A stretch of DNA of 64,000 nt. Origin: Luteibacter rhizovicinus DSM 16549. Its GTDB lineage: Bacteria > Pseudomonadota > Gammaproteobacteria > Xanthomonadales > Rhodanobacteraceae. Location of the stretch: the NCBI RefSeq assembly GCF_001887595.1, contig NZ_CP017480.1, positions 3,004,001 to 3,068,000 of the forward strand, read 5' to 3'. The notes under the pieces are model-generated. The model worked only from the letters and a program-made list of their open reading frames with translations. It searched no databases and was not told the origin of the DNA. The first letter of the stretch is position 1; the number at the start of each line of letters is the position of its first letter. Of the stretch, positions 36,657-45,575 are shown piece after piece. The position numbers and the translations under genes are program-made.

Positions 36657-36709
36657 CGCCTCGCAACGCCCCGCACGACTCCACTCACTCTTTCGTATCG
36701 GCTTCCCTG

Positions 36710-38389
36710 ATGACCATGGCAAACCTTCCGACGCGTGCCGCGAACCTCCTTGGCGCTTGCATTCTCCTTGCACTGACTTCCACTGCGGGAGCCCAGGTGC
36801 GGCCGCCGCAAAGCGGTGACCTGCTCCGCCAGGTGCCGGTGGTACCGCAGGCGCAAAAGGCCGACGACACAGGGCTCAAGCTCGCCCCCCCTACGCCCGC
36901 CGACCAGGGCGACAGCGCACCCTTCCACGTGACTGCCATTGAGATCACCGGCGCGACGCTGATTCCTGCCGACACGCTGCATGCGCTGGTCGCCTCCGGT
37001 GAGGGCAAGGACATGACGTTGCGGCAACTCAACGCCCTGGCCGACCGTATTACGACGGAATACCGCGCCAAGGGCTATCCGCTCACGCTGGCCTACGTGC
37101 CCGCCCAGACGCTGAGCGGTGGCACGGTGCGGATAGCGGTGCAGGAAGCGCGTCTGGGCAAAGTGGTGCTCGAAAACCACAGCGCAACGCACGACGGCCC
37201 GCTCAAGGCCACACTCGACCCGCTCACAAGCGGTGCACCGATAAGCTCGCACGGTTTTGACCGCAGCCTGCTGCTGCTGGGTGATATCCCCGGCGTGATG
37301 GAAACATCGGCGCTTCGGCCGGGCGACGAGCCGGGCACGTCCGACCTTGCCGTCCGTACCGACGACCGTCCGCGGTACACCGGCCAGGTCGCGCTCGACG
37401 ATTACGGCAACCAGTACACCGGTCGCGCGCGTCTGACCGGCACGTTCAACGTGAATGGCCTGCTGCACCAGGGTGACGTGCTCGACGCCACGGCGCTTTC
37501 GGCGGGCTCGAACATGAACTACGAGCGGCTCGCCTACCGCTACTTGCTCAACGGGCAAGGCACGGTGGTCGGCGCTGCCGTCTCGGCACTTGATTACAAG
37601 CTCAAGGGCGACCTGCGCGTGCTCGACGCCCACGGCACGGCGCAGGTAGCCAGTCTGTTCGTCAGCCAGCCGTTCATCCGCTCGACCGACGGCAATCTCT
37701 ATGGCCAGCTCGGTTACGACCGCCGACACCTCAACGATTCGATTGACATCGTCGGTGTGCGAACGCTCCGCCATACCTACGGCTGGACCGCCACCCTCGC
37801 CGGCGACCAGCGGGACGCGCATGGTGTCACCAACTTCAATGTCGCGGCGACCTACGGCCTGCTTGGCTTCGACGATGCCTTTGCCGAATTTGTCGATGCA
37901 ATCAGTGCGCAGACGAAAGGGCATTATCTGAAATACACCCTCTCGGTCGCCCGTCTGCAGCAGCTCTCGGAAAACAACGCGGTCTACCTCGGATTCCAGG
38001 GGCAGTGGGCCGACAAGAATCTCGACACGGCCGAGCAGTTCTACCTCGGTGGCGCGAACAACGTGCGTGGCTACGACACGGGCGTGCTGGCCGGTTCACA
38101 GGGCCAGATGGTCAACCTCGAGTTTCGGCGCACGCTGCATGTCGGCATGCCCGGGAGCTGGACAGCGCTCGCCTTCGCTGATGCCGGTCGGGTGAGCATT
38201 TACAAGGACCGTTTCGCACCGGGGACGAACAGCGCGCACATGCAAGATGTGGGGCTCGGCGTGCGCTGGCAGGGCGACGACCAGTGGTCGCTGAGTGCCG
38301 ATGTGTCACATCCGATTGGGGTACGACCCGCACTTGCTGGGCAGGCCCACGACACGCGTGCCTGGGTGCAGATTCAGAAGGGTTTCTGA
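36710..38389 (+). CDS. two-partner secretion transporter TpsB for the giant exoprotein (559 aa)
   Basis: The frame is open from a GTG at 36653 overlapping the TpsA stop, but the signal peptide (NLLGACILLALTSTAGA) fits the ATG at 36710. POTRA domains lie at about 60-210 (TAIEITGATLIPADTLHALV, LAYVPAQTLSGGTVRIAVQE and LLLLGDIPGVMETSAL). A beta-barrel follows with the conserved GGANNVRGYDTGV motif and a terminal phenylalanine (VQIQKGF). It is the outer-membrane pore for the protein encoded upstream. It has the same predicted length as the first TpsB but low apparent identity, so the two loci are not a recent duplication. Confidence 0.93.
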   Translation: MTMANLPTRAANLLGACILLALTSTAGAQVRPPQSGDLLRQVPVVPQAQKADDTGLKLAPPTPADQGDSAPFHVTAIEITGATLIPADTLHALVASGEGKDMTLRQLNALADRITTEYRAKGYPLTLAYVPAQTLSGGTVRIAVQEARLGKVVLENHSATHDGPLKATLDPLTSGAPISSHGFDRSLLLLGDIPGVMETSALRPGDEPGTSDLAVRTDDRPRYTGQVALDDYGNQYTGRARLTGTFNVNGLLHQGDVLDATALSAGSNMNYERLAYRYLLNGQGTVVGAAVSALDYKLKGDLRVLDAHGTAQVASLFVSQPFIRSTDGNLYGQLGYDRRHLNDSIDIVGVRTLRHTYGWTATLAGDQRDAHGVTNFNVAATYGLLGFDDAFAEFVDAISAQTKGHYLKYTLSVARLQQLSENNAVYLGFQGQWADKNLDTAEQFYLGGANNVRGYDTGVLAGSQGQMVNLEFRRTLHVGMPGSWTALAFADAGRVSIYKDRFAPGTNSAHMQDVGLGVRWQGDDQWSLSADVSHPIGVRPALAGQAHDTRAWVQIQKGF

Positions 38390-38493
38390 GACGCTCTCAT
38401 TGTCCGCGTGGCTGTTGGCGGGCGGTCGTGCGAGCGTGTTCGCCAACGCCAACGCCAAGGTTCATTAGGCTTACCTCGGCCGCCGTCGGCGTG

Positions 38494-39546
38494 TCAGTCC
38501 TTGAAGCTTGATGTTCGAAAACGTCCGGAGGTAACCGTGAAGGGTTGTTGACGGTCCCCTAACGTATGCTGGCTCGGGGCGTTCTTGGCAACACAGCTCG
38601 ATGGGCCAATCCATACCTTTCGGGCGCTGTAATCGATAGTGATGCGCATATTGTGGAGCATGTCCAGGCCGATGTTGAAGGCGTGGCCGTTGGAGTACCC
38701 CGCGTCATCGAACACAGGCAGGTCGACGACGCGTACCACGACGTTCCGTTGGGTCGAACCGGGAAAGCGCACCGAACTGATAGGGCCGACTCGGGAAGGA
38801 ATGGGGGTCTGTACGGCGCCACGCGCTGGGGGCCCATCGCGGAAGGAAGTGGAGGCGGGATCGATCTGCGCGGCTTTCGCGAATGTGTTGTTGATCATCG
38901 TGGATCGGGCACCGCTGTCCAGCGTCGCCACGCCGGCCACGCCGTTGACAATGACCGGTAACGTCAATTGCTTCCCTTTCTCGATAGAACCCGCACCGGT
39001 CAGGATCGCGCTGCGTCCGGCGGCCGTGGCTGCATCCACGCTGCGTGGCAGCAGGGCTACGGTCTCACAACCTGTATCCATCACCGTTAGGCGGTCCATC
39101 AGCATATCGGCGCCCACGATTCCCGCGGTCTTCATGCCGTCGGTCCGGTCGGGAATGGTGTCCACGTCGAGGTTCTGGACAGTCCAGCCGTCGAGCGTGA
39201 GGGACTCGACCCTCGTCGTGGTCTCCTCGACATCTCCGGTCGCGCCACTGATGGTCGCGGGCTTGCCGGAGGGGAGGTGCTGCTCCGACGCGAACCAGGC
39301 ATAGACCGCGCTGGTATCAGCGCCGGTGTCGAGCATGAACTGATAGGGTCCCTTGCCATTGACGAATACGGGCACCACCAGGTGCCCGGTGACGCCCGTA
39401 TTCATCGCGACGTTTGCCGCCGCGTCATGCGTCCAGGCGAAAGTCGTGACCAAACCGGCCAAAACGATACCGCGTAAGTCGAGTTTCCTCGCCGTCTGCC
39501 TGGAGGGAAAGAAACTGCTGTTCGAGCTGGTTGGGAAAGGCGGCAT
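38494..39546 (-). CDS. periplasmic retropepsin-like aspartyl protease, two-lobed (350 aa)
   Basis: The ATG at 39546 follows AAAGGAG by seven bases. An N-terminal hydrophobic segment (LRGIVLAGLVTTFAWTH) suggests export. Two retropepsin-like lobes are present. The first has FMLDTGADTSAVY (Asp73) and later TAGIVGADML. The second has ATLDSGARSTMIN, with FNIGLDMLHNMRITIDY at its end. Such proteins (gag-asp/RVP-like) cleave periplasmic or surface substrates. It is convergent with the TpsB gene, 104 nt away, so processing of the exoprotein is conceivable but not shown. The second lobe keeps D-S-G, so both catalytic aspartates appear present. Confidence 0.85.
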   Translation of the reverse strand: MPPFPTSSNSSFFPSRQTARKLDLRGIVLAGLVTTFAWTHDAAANVAMNTGVTGHLVVPVFVNGKGPYQFMLDTGADTSAVYAWFASEQHLPSGKPATISGATGDVEETTTRVESLTLDGWTVQNLDVDTIPDRTDGMKTAGIVGADMLMDRLTVMDTGCETVALLPRSVDAATAAGRSAILTGAGSIEKGKQLTLPVIVNGVAGVATLDSGARSTMINNTFAKAAQIDPASTSFRDGPPARGAVQTPIPSRVGPISSVRFPGSTQRNVVVRVVDLPVFDDAGYSNGHAFNIGLDMLHNMRITIDYSARKVWIGPSSCVAKNAPSQHTLGDRQQPFTVTSGRFRTSSFKD

Positions 39547-40127
39547 GCCAATCTCCTTTGTTAGATCCGCACTATCGTCGAACAATGAGAGCGTGGCAAT
39601 GCGCGTGCGCGGGCTTGTCGAACGTGGTCTGGCATCGTCGTTTCGAAAAGGATGTTCGCCAGCATCTTGGCCCAAGTATCCATCGATCGAACCATTCTGA
39701 GGATGGCGTCACAGTTCCGATGAGCATGAAATTGCGGTATCGACGCTTGTTACGTATTTTTTCTCTAATCGTGCTGTGTGTTCGCTTTCATATGCGGATA
39801 TGACGCAATTTGATGTGCTCGTGTAGGCGATGGACTACACGTCGTGCCGGCTTCGGACTACATCCGACTGCAACAATGTGGTCACACAGGCTTCTCCTAT
39901 CGCCTGCGAATCGGTGGAAATGTCATCCATAAATTTGTTGAATGCCTTGCTGCGCCTAAGACGCAGGCGAATGCTTGCGTGTAGTGATTGCTGTTCTCAG
40001 ATACATCAACGAAGGTCGTTGATCGCTCTGGGCGTGCAGCGATTCGCCCACGTAGGCACCGTGCGCGACGCGCCCGAGAAGGACCGGCGTAGCGAGGATC
40101 GGCAATTTTGCCGAAATTGACGAAGAG
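39547..40127. other. 580 nt without a supported gene
   Basis: The first 250 nt must carry the protease promoter and are AT-richer around 39750-39830. Short frames such as 39830-40120 plus are cysteine-rich without domain or ribosome site, and I do not accept them. Confidence 0.4.
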
Positions 40128-40496
40128 TCAGTCGACGGACGCTGCCTGCGTCCGGTCCAGAAGGGTTTCGCGCTCATCGGCCGTCAGCAACGGCACTAGG
40201 GCGGACCAGGTCGTGTGCAGCCGGAGTGCCGACTGTTGGGCCTTCCGGATGGCCGCCACACTGGCTTCGTCCACATGGCCCCAGGCTTCGCGCCGAGGGA
40301 CGACAAAGCGGGTCCGCCAAGTCCGAAAGGCTCGGACCTCTTTGTCGAAGCGAAGGCGAGCCCTCGCCGCCCGAGCCTGAGCTTCCAAGGCATAGGTTTG
40401 GTGGAGCGCTGGGTTCAAAGCGAGGGAGCGCTCGTTGTTTTGGCAGTGCGCAGCAATCTGCTTGGCGGTGTATCGCCGAAAGTCTTGGTAGCTCAT
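40128..40496 (-). CDS. hypothetical cytoplasmic helical protein (122 aa)
   Basis: It overlaps the preceding gene by 4 nt (ATGA), a sign of translational coupling. The product is helical and charged (YQDFRRYTAKQIAAHCQNNE, then ARLRFDKEVRAFRTW, and ALVPLLTADERETLLD), with no signal peptide or membrane span. It is the last gene of a four-gene minus-strand run with three envelope proteins. Family not recognised. Confidence 0.72.
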   Translation of the reverse strand: MSYQDFRRYTAKQIAAHCQNNERSLALNPALHQTYALEAQARAARARLRFDKEVRAFRTWRTRFVVPRREAWGHVDEASVAAIRKAQQSALRLHTTWSALVPLLTADERETLLDRTQAASVD

Positions 40497-41104
40497 TTGA
40501 CGAGACTCCTGAGCGGCACGTCGTGGTCCTGGGAGAACTGCGGGAGCAGGGCTTCAAGCGTGTCGCCCACTCGCATGGACGATCGCCTCGCGGCCTCGTC
40601 GCGGAGGGCACCCAGATCGAGATCGGCTGCTCCGGCGGCGGACTTTAGGCGCTGCCGCAACGCGTCCTCGTGGCGTTGGGCCCACACCGAAAAACGGTCC
40701 GCCTGAGCACGTCGCTCGTCGAACGCGGTCGCCCGGTCGCGGTTCTGTTCAAGGCTCCGGAGTTCTTCGACCACCGCGGCGCACTCTTCGTCCAACTGCG
40801 CCATCATGGCGTCCGCCTCCAGTACATTCCGGCGGAACATCTGAGGCTCTCGGATGTTCAAGTTAGCTGCGGTGAGCCACGCATCAACGCTTTGCTGGGC
40901 CAAATCGCAGTGATCGACCATTTGATCGACGGCGATGCGCAGCGTGTCGCTCTCACGGGCAGCGTCTCGCCAAGAACGAACAACGGTTGCCGGCGGCGGC
41001 GGGGACGTGGACTGCAGCTGGGTCGCCTTCGGTCGACGGGCTCGCCTAACCAACGCATAACCGATGGCGACCACCGCCGCCGGAGGGATGAACATCTCAA
41101 ACAT
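40493..41104 (-). CDS. membrane-anchored coiled-coil protein (203 aa)
   Basis: A short N-terminal span (MFEMFIPPAAVVAIGYALV) with positive-inside flank (RRARRPK) is followed by a proline linker. A long helical region rich in E, R and Q comes next (VLEADAMMAQLDEECAAVVE, then LRSLEQNRDRATAFDERRAQ), probably a coiled coil. It is coupled to the downstream gene by ATGA and lies 56 nt after the lipoprotein gene. Function unknown. The topology suggests a cytoplasmic scaffold at the membrane. Confidence 0.75.
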   Translation of the reverse strand: MFEMFIPPAAVVAIGYALVRRARRPKATQLQSTSPPPPATVVRSWRDAARESDTLRIAVDQMVDHCDLAQQSVDAWLTAANLNIREPQMFRRNVLEADAMMAQLDEECAAVVEELRSLEQNRDRATAFDERRAQADRFSVWAQRHEDALRQRLKSAAGAADLDLGALRDEAARRSSMRVGDTLEALLPQFSQDHDVPLRSLVK

Positions 41105-41160
41105 GGAACCGCTCCTTGCAGGGGTTTGGAGGATGGCCGCGCCGTGGCCCTTCGCGCGAA

Positions 41161-41916
41161 TCAGGGAACGGTCGCCGTGAGCAGAGGGGTGGTGTGCCCG
41201 TCGGCGTAGGTGTTCTCGATGACGACCCGGCTCGGGACCACGGTCAACTGGGGCGTGCCGCCCATGAGCGTCCCGCCCACGACCTTGCCGTACACCGTCA
41301 GGAGAATCTGGCGGGAGAGGGGGTTCGTGCTCAAGGTGTGCTCCAAGTCCCTGGCCGCTGTTTCGGTGGCCGGGGCGTACATCGTCAGGGCCGGGCTCGC
41401 GGCGAAGCGCACGCTGGCCGCACCCTCGGCGACGTGCATGCCGTGGTCGGCGCCAATCAGGTCGGTGAAGTCATACCGGGCATGGTCCACGTCATATCCG
41501 GGCATCCGCGTCATGACCGGCGGGAGTTGGACATAAGGGGAAGCTTTCGCCGTCGCAATCGCTTGGTCGAGCCGACCTTGGAAGGCGGTGAGCGCGTCTT
41601 TGCGCACGAACGCGTCGGTGGCTTTCTGATACGCCGGATCCAAACGACCCGCCATGGCGCTGTAATCCACCGGTCCGCTGGAGACAGCGTAGTAGATCGC
41701 CACCCACTGCAGCCCGTCGCTATCGGGTTTGAGATAGGTGTCGAACGGTCGCTCCGCGGCAGTGACCGTGGGTGCACCGGTGGACGGAGCCGCCGAGTGA
41801 ACCGGCGGGGCCGATGCGGCCGTAGCGGCACCGACCGACGACGTATCCGGCTCGTGGTGCGAACAGGCCGTCACAGCCAGGGCGACGGCGATCACCCAGC
41901 CACTCGACGCGCGCAT
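41161..41916 (-). CDS. lipoprotein of unknown function (251 aa)
   Basis: The lipobox is VTAC with Cys18 (SGWVIAVALAVTACSHHEP), then a serine/alanine/proline spacer. The mature domain has a helical half (MAGRLDPAYQKATDAFVRKD, then LTAFQGRLDQAIATAKASPY) and a strand-rich half (ASVRFAASPALTMYAPATET, then TPQLTVVPSRVVIENTY). It reads like a periplasmic DUF-type lipoprotein. The gene overlaps the one upstream by one base (TGATG). Confidence 0.8.
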   Translation of the reverse strand: MRASSGWVIAVALAVTACSHHEPDTSSVGAATAASAPPVHSAAPSTGAPTVTAAERPFDTYLKPDSDGLQWVAIYYAVSSGPVDYSAMAGRLDPAYQKATDAFVRKDALTAFQGRLDQAIATAKASPYVQLPPVMTRMPGYDVDHARYDFTDLIGADHGMHVAEGAASVRFAASPALTMYAPATETAARDLEHTLSTNPLSRQILLTVYGKVVGGTLMGGTPQLTVVPSRVVIENTYADGHTTPLLTATVP

Positions 41917-42209
41917 CAGCGGCTCTCCTTTTGCACCACCATCATCCAGCTAGTCACGCTGCGCGGGGCTTGGGTAGCTGCATCGACGCTGTAGTCCACG
42001 GTAACGGGCTGGATAGACGCGATGGACCAGCCCGCTTGGGTCAGTTGGGGGAGGGTGTGGTGGCCCGCAGCTGGGCAATCAAGCAGGGTCGAACTGGTGA
42101 GCCGGTCTACTTGGTTGCCGGTGGAGGCGGGTGAATAACAGACATCGGCCTGGCCCGCGAAAGCTGGGCCCGCGACGGCGAGGCCGATAGTGGCAATCCA
42201 ATGGCGCAT
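41916..42209 (-). CDS. small secreted protein (97 aa)
   Basis: The signal peptide (MRHWIATIGLAVAGPAFA) precedes a short mature domain with two cysteines (DVCYSP, LLDCPAAGHHTLPQLTQAGW) that could form one disulfide, and a strand-rich end (PVTVDYSVDAATQAPRSVTS, then WMMVVQK). It is the first gene of the four-gene run 42209-40128 and is divergent from the XRE regulator gene, whose product may control it. Confidence 0.75.
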   Translation of the reverse strand: MRHWIATIGLAVAGPAFAGQADVCYSPASTGNQVDRLTSSTLLDCPAAGHHTLPQLTQAGWSIASIQPVTVDYSVDAATQAPRSVTSWMMVVQKESR

Positions 42210-42358
42210 GGTGACTTCCCCTGTGTGCGGGCGGCTAACCGGCCGATGGAGAGAAGGCTAACGTAGATGAAGGTCAGATATCCAAATATTAGATAAACAA
42301 AGTCGTCGTATCCCAACACCTGATCTAGCGTGCGTCGATCCACTCGATAGCACGCCTC

Positions 42359-42634
42359 ATGCCCAAGACCATCCGCCCCAGGAAGCCGCCTGCCATCAAG
42401 AGCCAGACCCGGCCCGAGAATCAAGCCGTGTTGGACACCTTGCGTGCGTTTCGGGAAGAGGCAGACTTCCTCCAGTCCGAACTATCAGCGCGGTTGAATC
42501 GGTCGCAGTCATACGTGTCGTCGGCCGAGCGAGGTCTCATTCGCTTGGATGCGCTTCAGCTGGCTGATTGGGCAGAGGCGTGTGGGTCGACGCTGACCGA
42601 ACTGGCCCAAGCGATCGAGAAGCGCTGGCGTTGA
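42359..42634 (+). CDS. XRE-family transcriptional regulator (91 aa)
   Basis: A clear helix-turn-helix of the Cro/C1 type spans residues 25-85: VLDTLRAFREEADFLQSEL, SARLNRSQSYVSSAERGLI, RLDALQLADWAEACG. It is preceded by a basic tail. It is a stand-alone DNA-binding domain. The 149-nt divergent region shared with the four-gene operon makes that operon its most likely target. Confidence 0.88.
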   Translation: MPKTIRPRKPPAIKSQTRPENQAVLDTLRAFREEADFLQSELSARLNRSQSYVSSAERGLIRLDALQLADWAEACGSTLTELAQAIEKRWR

Positions 42635-42721
42635 GGTGTCGGCCCAGCTATCGGATCGCGCGCGTTCCGTCCCTCCGGCGCGGGCCCAAGCCAATCACAC
42701 CATGCACCTGCCGCCAGCGCA

Positions 42722-43215
42722 TCAGTCCGTAATATTGCCGGTTGCTTTTCCGTCCAGAGAATCGAGCATGACCCCCTCGGCGACACCGAGTAACGCCTGC
42801 TCGGTGCTCAACGTCGCGTCATCGTCGGCCATCCTTCCCTCGTGGGTGATAGTGCTTCGCAGTCGGTAGAGGGACCGGGCCAGCTTTTCGGGATCGCCAA
42901 CGCGCCGGGTATTTCCAAAGACCATATCAATGCGCCTTTGGTGCTTTTCGATGAGCCGTTTCAGCGCGGCCCACTTTGGAAGGGTTTTTCGTTGGCAGAT
43001 CGCTTGAACTGCATTGTCTCTGGTTTGACGAATACGCGATCAGGGGGATCGACGGCGTCATGGAGGCCGTGGACAGCCTGATCGGACGAGTAGTAGTCGA
43101 CGAGAATCTCCATGCGGAGGTTCAAAAGTCGGAGCGCGCACGAAGCGTTTTTGACGTCGTAAAAGTCCTTGTGACTACGTTGTCGGTCGCGGAGAAGTTT
43201 CCAGCGTTGGTGCAC
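42722..43215 (-). pseudogene. HEPN-like (ApeA-type) protein, frameshifted
   Basis: The C-terminal frame (RQTRDNAVQAICQRKTLPKW, then ALKRLIEKHQRRIDMVFG and LARSLYRLRSTITHEGRM) ends at 42722. It carries the R-x-R-x4-HEG version of the HEPN R-x4-6-H motif seen in ApeA-like C-terminal domains. The N-terminal part (LLNLRMEILVDYYSSDQAVH) sits in another frame that starts with a GTG at 43215. The two frames join at a run of five G (43043-43047 on the plus strand), so a single-base indel there would restore one reading frame. It could be a truncated gene or a sequencing error. N-terminal domains of a full ApeA-type protein are missing. Confidence 0.5.
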
Positions 43216-43524
43216 GGGGCATCAAATGCAGTGCAGCACCTGCCCTGGTTGAAATAGCAAGCTTTGGGCTGCGTCGGCTGGGGTGATCATAAGAAGAAAC
43301 GATTATCCTCGGGCTTCGGTGATCGCTGCAGTTTCGATAGACCGCGCCTGGAGTATGAGGCGCATGCTGTTCCAGTCGAAGCGCCGCCAGAGTACGCTCG
43401 GTTCATAGAACTGAGGGGGCATGCTGTGCCAGGCGATGAAGAGAAGATAAGAGAACCGGTGGAGGACGCAACGTATTCCCCCACGAAACTTGCCGACGAT
43501 GAGCGTTTTGATGAGGAAACGAAG

Positions 43525-44331
43525 GTGACAAGTGGGGTGCCGGGCACATGCCGGCTTTGCCGTCTTCCGAAGCTCCTTCAGGGCAGTCATCTTCTACCGA
43601 AGCTCATGTATCGGTGGCTCAACGCGGAAAAGTGCGAAGGTACTGCGCCTTTCCAGAAAACTCCAAGAGACGGCGTTTTCAGCACATCTAAGCATGTGAT
43701 TGCATACATGCTCTGCAGCGCCTGCGAACTGCTCCTTTCGCAACACGGGGAAGACCATTTCGGAAAGGTGGCGGTGGCTCACGGCTCCATCCCGCCGGCG
43801 CTTTCGTGGTACCGGGAGGTCCTTCGTCCGCATGAACGGGGTGACGGGCCCTACTCTGTGACGGATACAGGCGAGTCGCCCTTTGTAAATGGCAGCATCT
43901 TCTATTTCCTTGTCAGTGTGTTCTGGCGAGCGTCACTCGCCGGGTGGCCGGCTGTTCAACCCATTAGTCTTCCGGCTGATAGCCAAGAACAGATGCGTGT
44001 TTACCTCCTCAACCCGAGTGTGGCCGTTCCGGATGTCAGTGTTGGGATCTACCCTAACTTCTGGACAGTTAACTGGGGGTTCCTGTTTCCCATTGCGCAT
44101 GGTAACGGCTGGTCATTCATGTTCTCCCAGCTTGGATTCTTCATGTCGTTGGAGAAGCGCAACGAGACTAACGGCCAGTCTGCTGGCCAGATGCCTTTGT
44201 TTCTTGCGTTGGACCGGGCGTGGGTTACAAAAATGATTGTGGGTCAGAAGCGATCAGTGATGGAAGCTACAAACCGACTCCGCCCTGGGAGGACATTACC
44301 AAACTGGATTACCAATGAATTGATTGACTGA
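43525..44331 (+). CDS. zinc-binding HNH-like domain protein (268 aa)
   Basis: The start of the product has GTCRLCRLPKLLQGSHLLPK, then LMYRWL; about 60 residues later comes MLCSACELLLSQHGEDHFGK. This C-x2-C ... S-H-x2-P-K ... C-x2-C-E arrangement is a treble-clef/HNH-like zinc site found in many uncharacterised proteins. The rest (about 90-265) is a mixed domain rich in aromatic residues (NGSIFYFLVSVFWRASLAGW, then VGIYPNFWTVNWGFLFPIAH). I chose the GTG at 43525, near GAGGAAA, because no ATG lies in frame before it. The frame is open from 43264. Nuclease activity is only an inference. Confidence 0.6.
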   Translation: MTSGVPGTCRLCRLPKLLQGSHLLPKLMYRWLNAEKCEGTAPFQKTPRDGVFSTSKHVIAYMLCSACELLLSQHGEDHFGKVAVAHGSIPPALSWYREVLRPHERGDGPYSVTDTGESPFVNGSIFYFLVSVFWRASLAGWPAVQPISLPADSQEQMRVYLLNPSVAVPDVSVGIYPNFWTVNWGFLFPIAHGNGWSFMFSQLGFFMSLEKRNETNGQSAGQMPLFLALDRAWVTKMIVGQKRSVMEATNRLRPGRTLPNWITNELID

Positions 44332-44822
44332 GCTTTGGGAGCGCGGTTTCGGATGGGCGGCCCACTTCGGCCCGTGCTGTCAGTCGGTGCTGTTGCCGAT
44401 CACGCGGACGACCGGCAGCGTCGGGCGGTCAGGCTTGGACGGTTGGGCGAGCGCGAGCGCCCCAGCAGCGCTGCCATGGGTGCCGAGGTTCTGCTGACCC
44501 ATAAAAGCCATTGAGCCTGAGAGGCCGAACTTGGAGCAATGGCCAACCGTTAGGGCGAGCGTCCATATGGAGTCCACACGCCTTATCCGAATCGGCCGTA
44601 GTCAAGAAAATGGCCAAAAAACAACGTTATATGAACAAGCACCTCTTATACGCTAGTACTGACGCATGAAGGGGGTATGCCCGGCGCCGACCGAGGTGTC
44701 TTCTGCTAAAGCCATGATTTTCCGAGATTCAATGCCGAAGGCACGCCACTCTGGCGCGCCGATCGCCCATGATACCGTCGTTGAGCAAGCCGCGCCCCGC
44801 TCGGTAGGAGCCGATCGATGTG
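44332..44822. other. 490 nt without a firmly supported gene
   Basis: A minus-strand frame at 44380-44577 (65 aa, ending TLPVVRVIGNSTD) is possible but lacks a ribosome site. Around 44804-44822 GTAGGAGCCGAT resembles half of the REP-like palindrome at 49566 and doubles as the ribosome site of the next gene. Confidence 0.35.
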
Positions 44823-45449
44823 ATGAACAAATCCTGGCTTCTTTTGGCTTTTCTCTCGACGCCCGTCTATGCGGGAGCGGACGTATGGGCAGCCGGCAGT
44901 CAAGTTCTGACGCAGACCGATGACTCAATTTCATGGACCTCGCCCGATGGCCGGACGAAGATTAAATCTGGTGAGGACCGGGGAGTTCTCGTCGTAGGAA
45001 AATCTTCGATCGACGTTACCGATGTGATGAATCCAGGTTTGACCGAGGTCAATTGGCTAAAACCTGCCGGAAGTCTTTTCATCAATTCGAGTAGCGGAGG
45101 AACGATCGGCACCTGGAGTACAAGAGTCTTCGTCGCCTCCGGCGAACGGATGCATGAGGTCTCAATCGGAAGGTTGATCACCAAGGCATCTGCACTCACC
45201 TCAACGTGCCGTCATCTGAACCTGATGTCTGTTGCCTGGCTTGATGGTGGCAAAGATCTATTGGTTATGCAGCAGGTTCCAAACAGCTCTGGTTGTTCGC
45301 ATATGAGCGACGCTGTGTTCTACGTGGTCGACCTAACGGCTGAGCGCATAAAAGAACGCCTAAGCATTGGCGACGGTGCAAGCAGGTACGGTCAGCTGTT
45401 TGGACCTGGTGTGCGAGAGATCGCGACACCGTCGCTCAACGGAAATTAG
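44823..45449 (+). CDS. secreted hypothetical protein (208 aa)
   Basis: The signal peptide (NKSWLLLAFLSTPVYAGA) is followed by a strand-rich mature domain. It has repeated short beta stretches (DDSISWTSPDGRTKI, GVLVVGKSSIDVTDV, LTEVNWLKPAGSLFIN), a GGTIGTWSTRVFVAS segment, and two cysteines (STCRHLNL, NSSGCSHM). It looks like a small beta-propeller or WD-like sheet protein, as found among periplasmic hypothetical proteins. AGGAG lies 14 nt upstream of the ATG. Function unknown. Confidence 0.65.
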   Translation: MNKSWLLLAFLSTPVYAGADVWAAGSQVLTQTDDSISWTSPDGRTKIKSGEDRGVLVVGKSSIDVTDVMNPGLTEVNWLKPAGSLFINSSSGGTIGTWSTRVFVASGERMHEVSIGRLITKASALTSTCRHLNLMSVAWLDGGKDLLVMQQVPNSSGCSHMSDAVFYVVDLTAERIKERLSIGDGASRYGQLFGPGVREIATPSLNGN

Positions 45450-45575
45450 TGAGGAAAACATACCGGCAGCGACTGATCGACACCAGTTCCTGAACTTTGG
45501 AATCGACGGCTTGTCGAACGGTCACTCGTTCCCCAGCGATCGAGTCCGTATAGACGACACTAAGGAGAGAGTCGT

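Noticed and set aside
36653..36709. GTG start for the second TpsB overlapping the TpsA stop
   Set aside because: It would add 19 residues before the signal peptide. The ATG at 36710 gives a normal signal sequence, although coupling through the overlap cannot be excluded.
39830..40120. 96-codon cysteine-containing plus-strand frame
   Set aside because: No ribosome site, uneven composition and no family pattern; it overlaps an equally open minus frame.
42976..43257. 93-codon plus-strand frame opposite the HEPN-like fragment
   Set aside because: It looks moderately protein-like, but the minus-strand halves join into a coherent HEPN-type sequence across one homopolymer, which is the better explanation.
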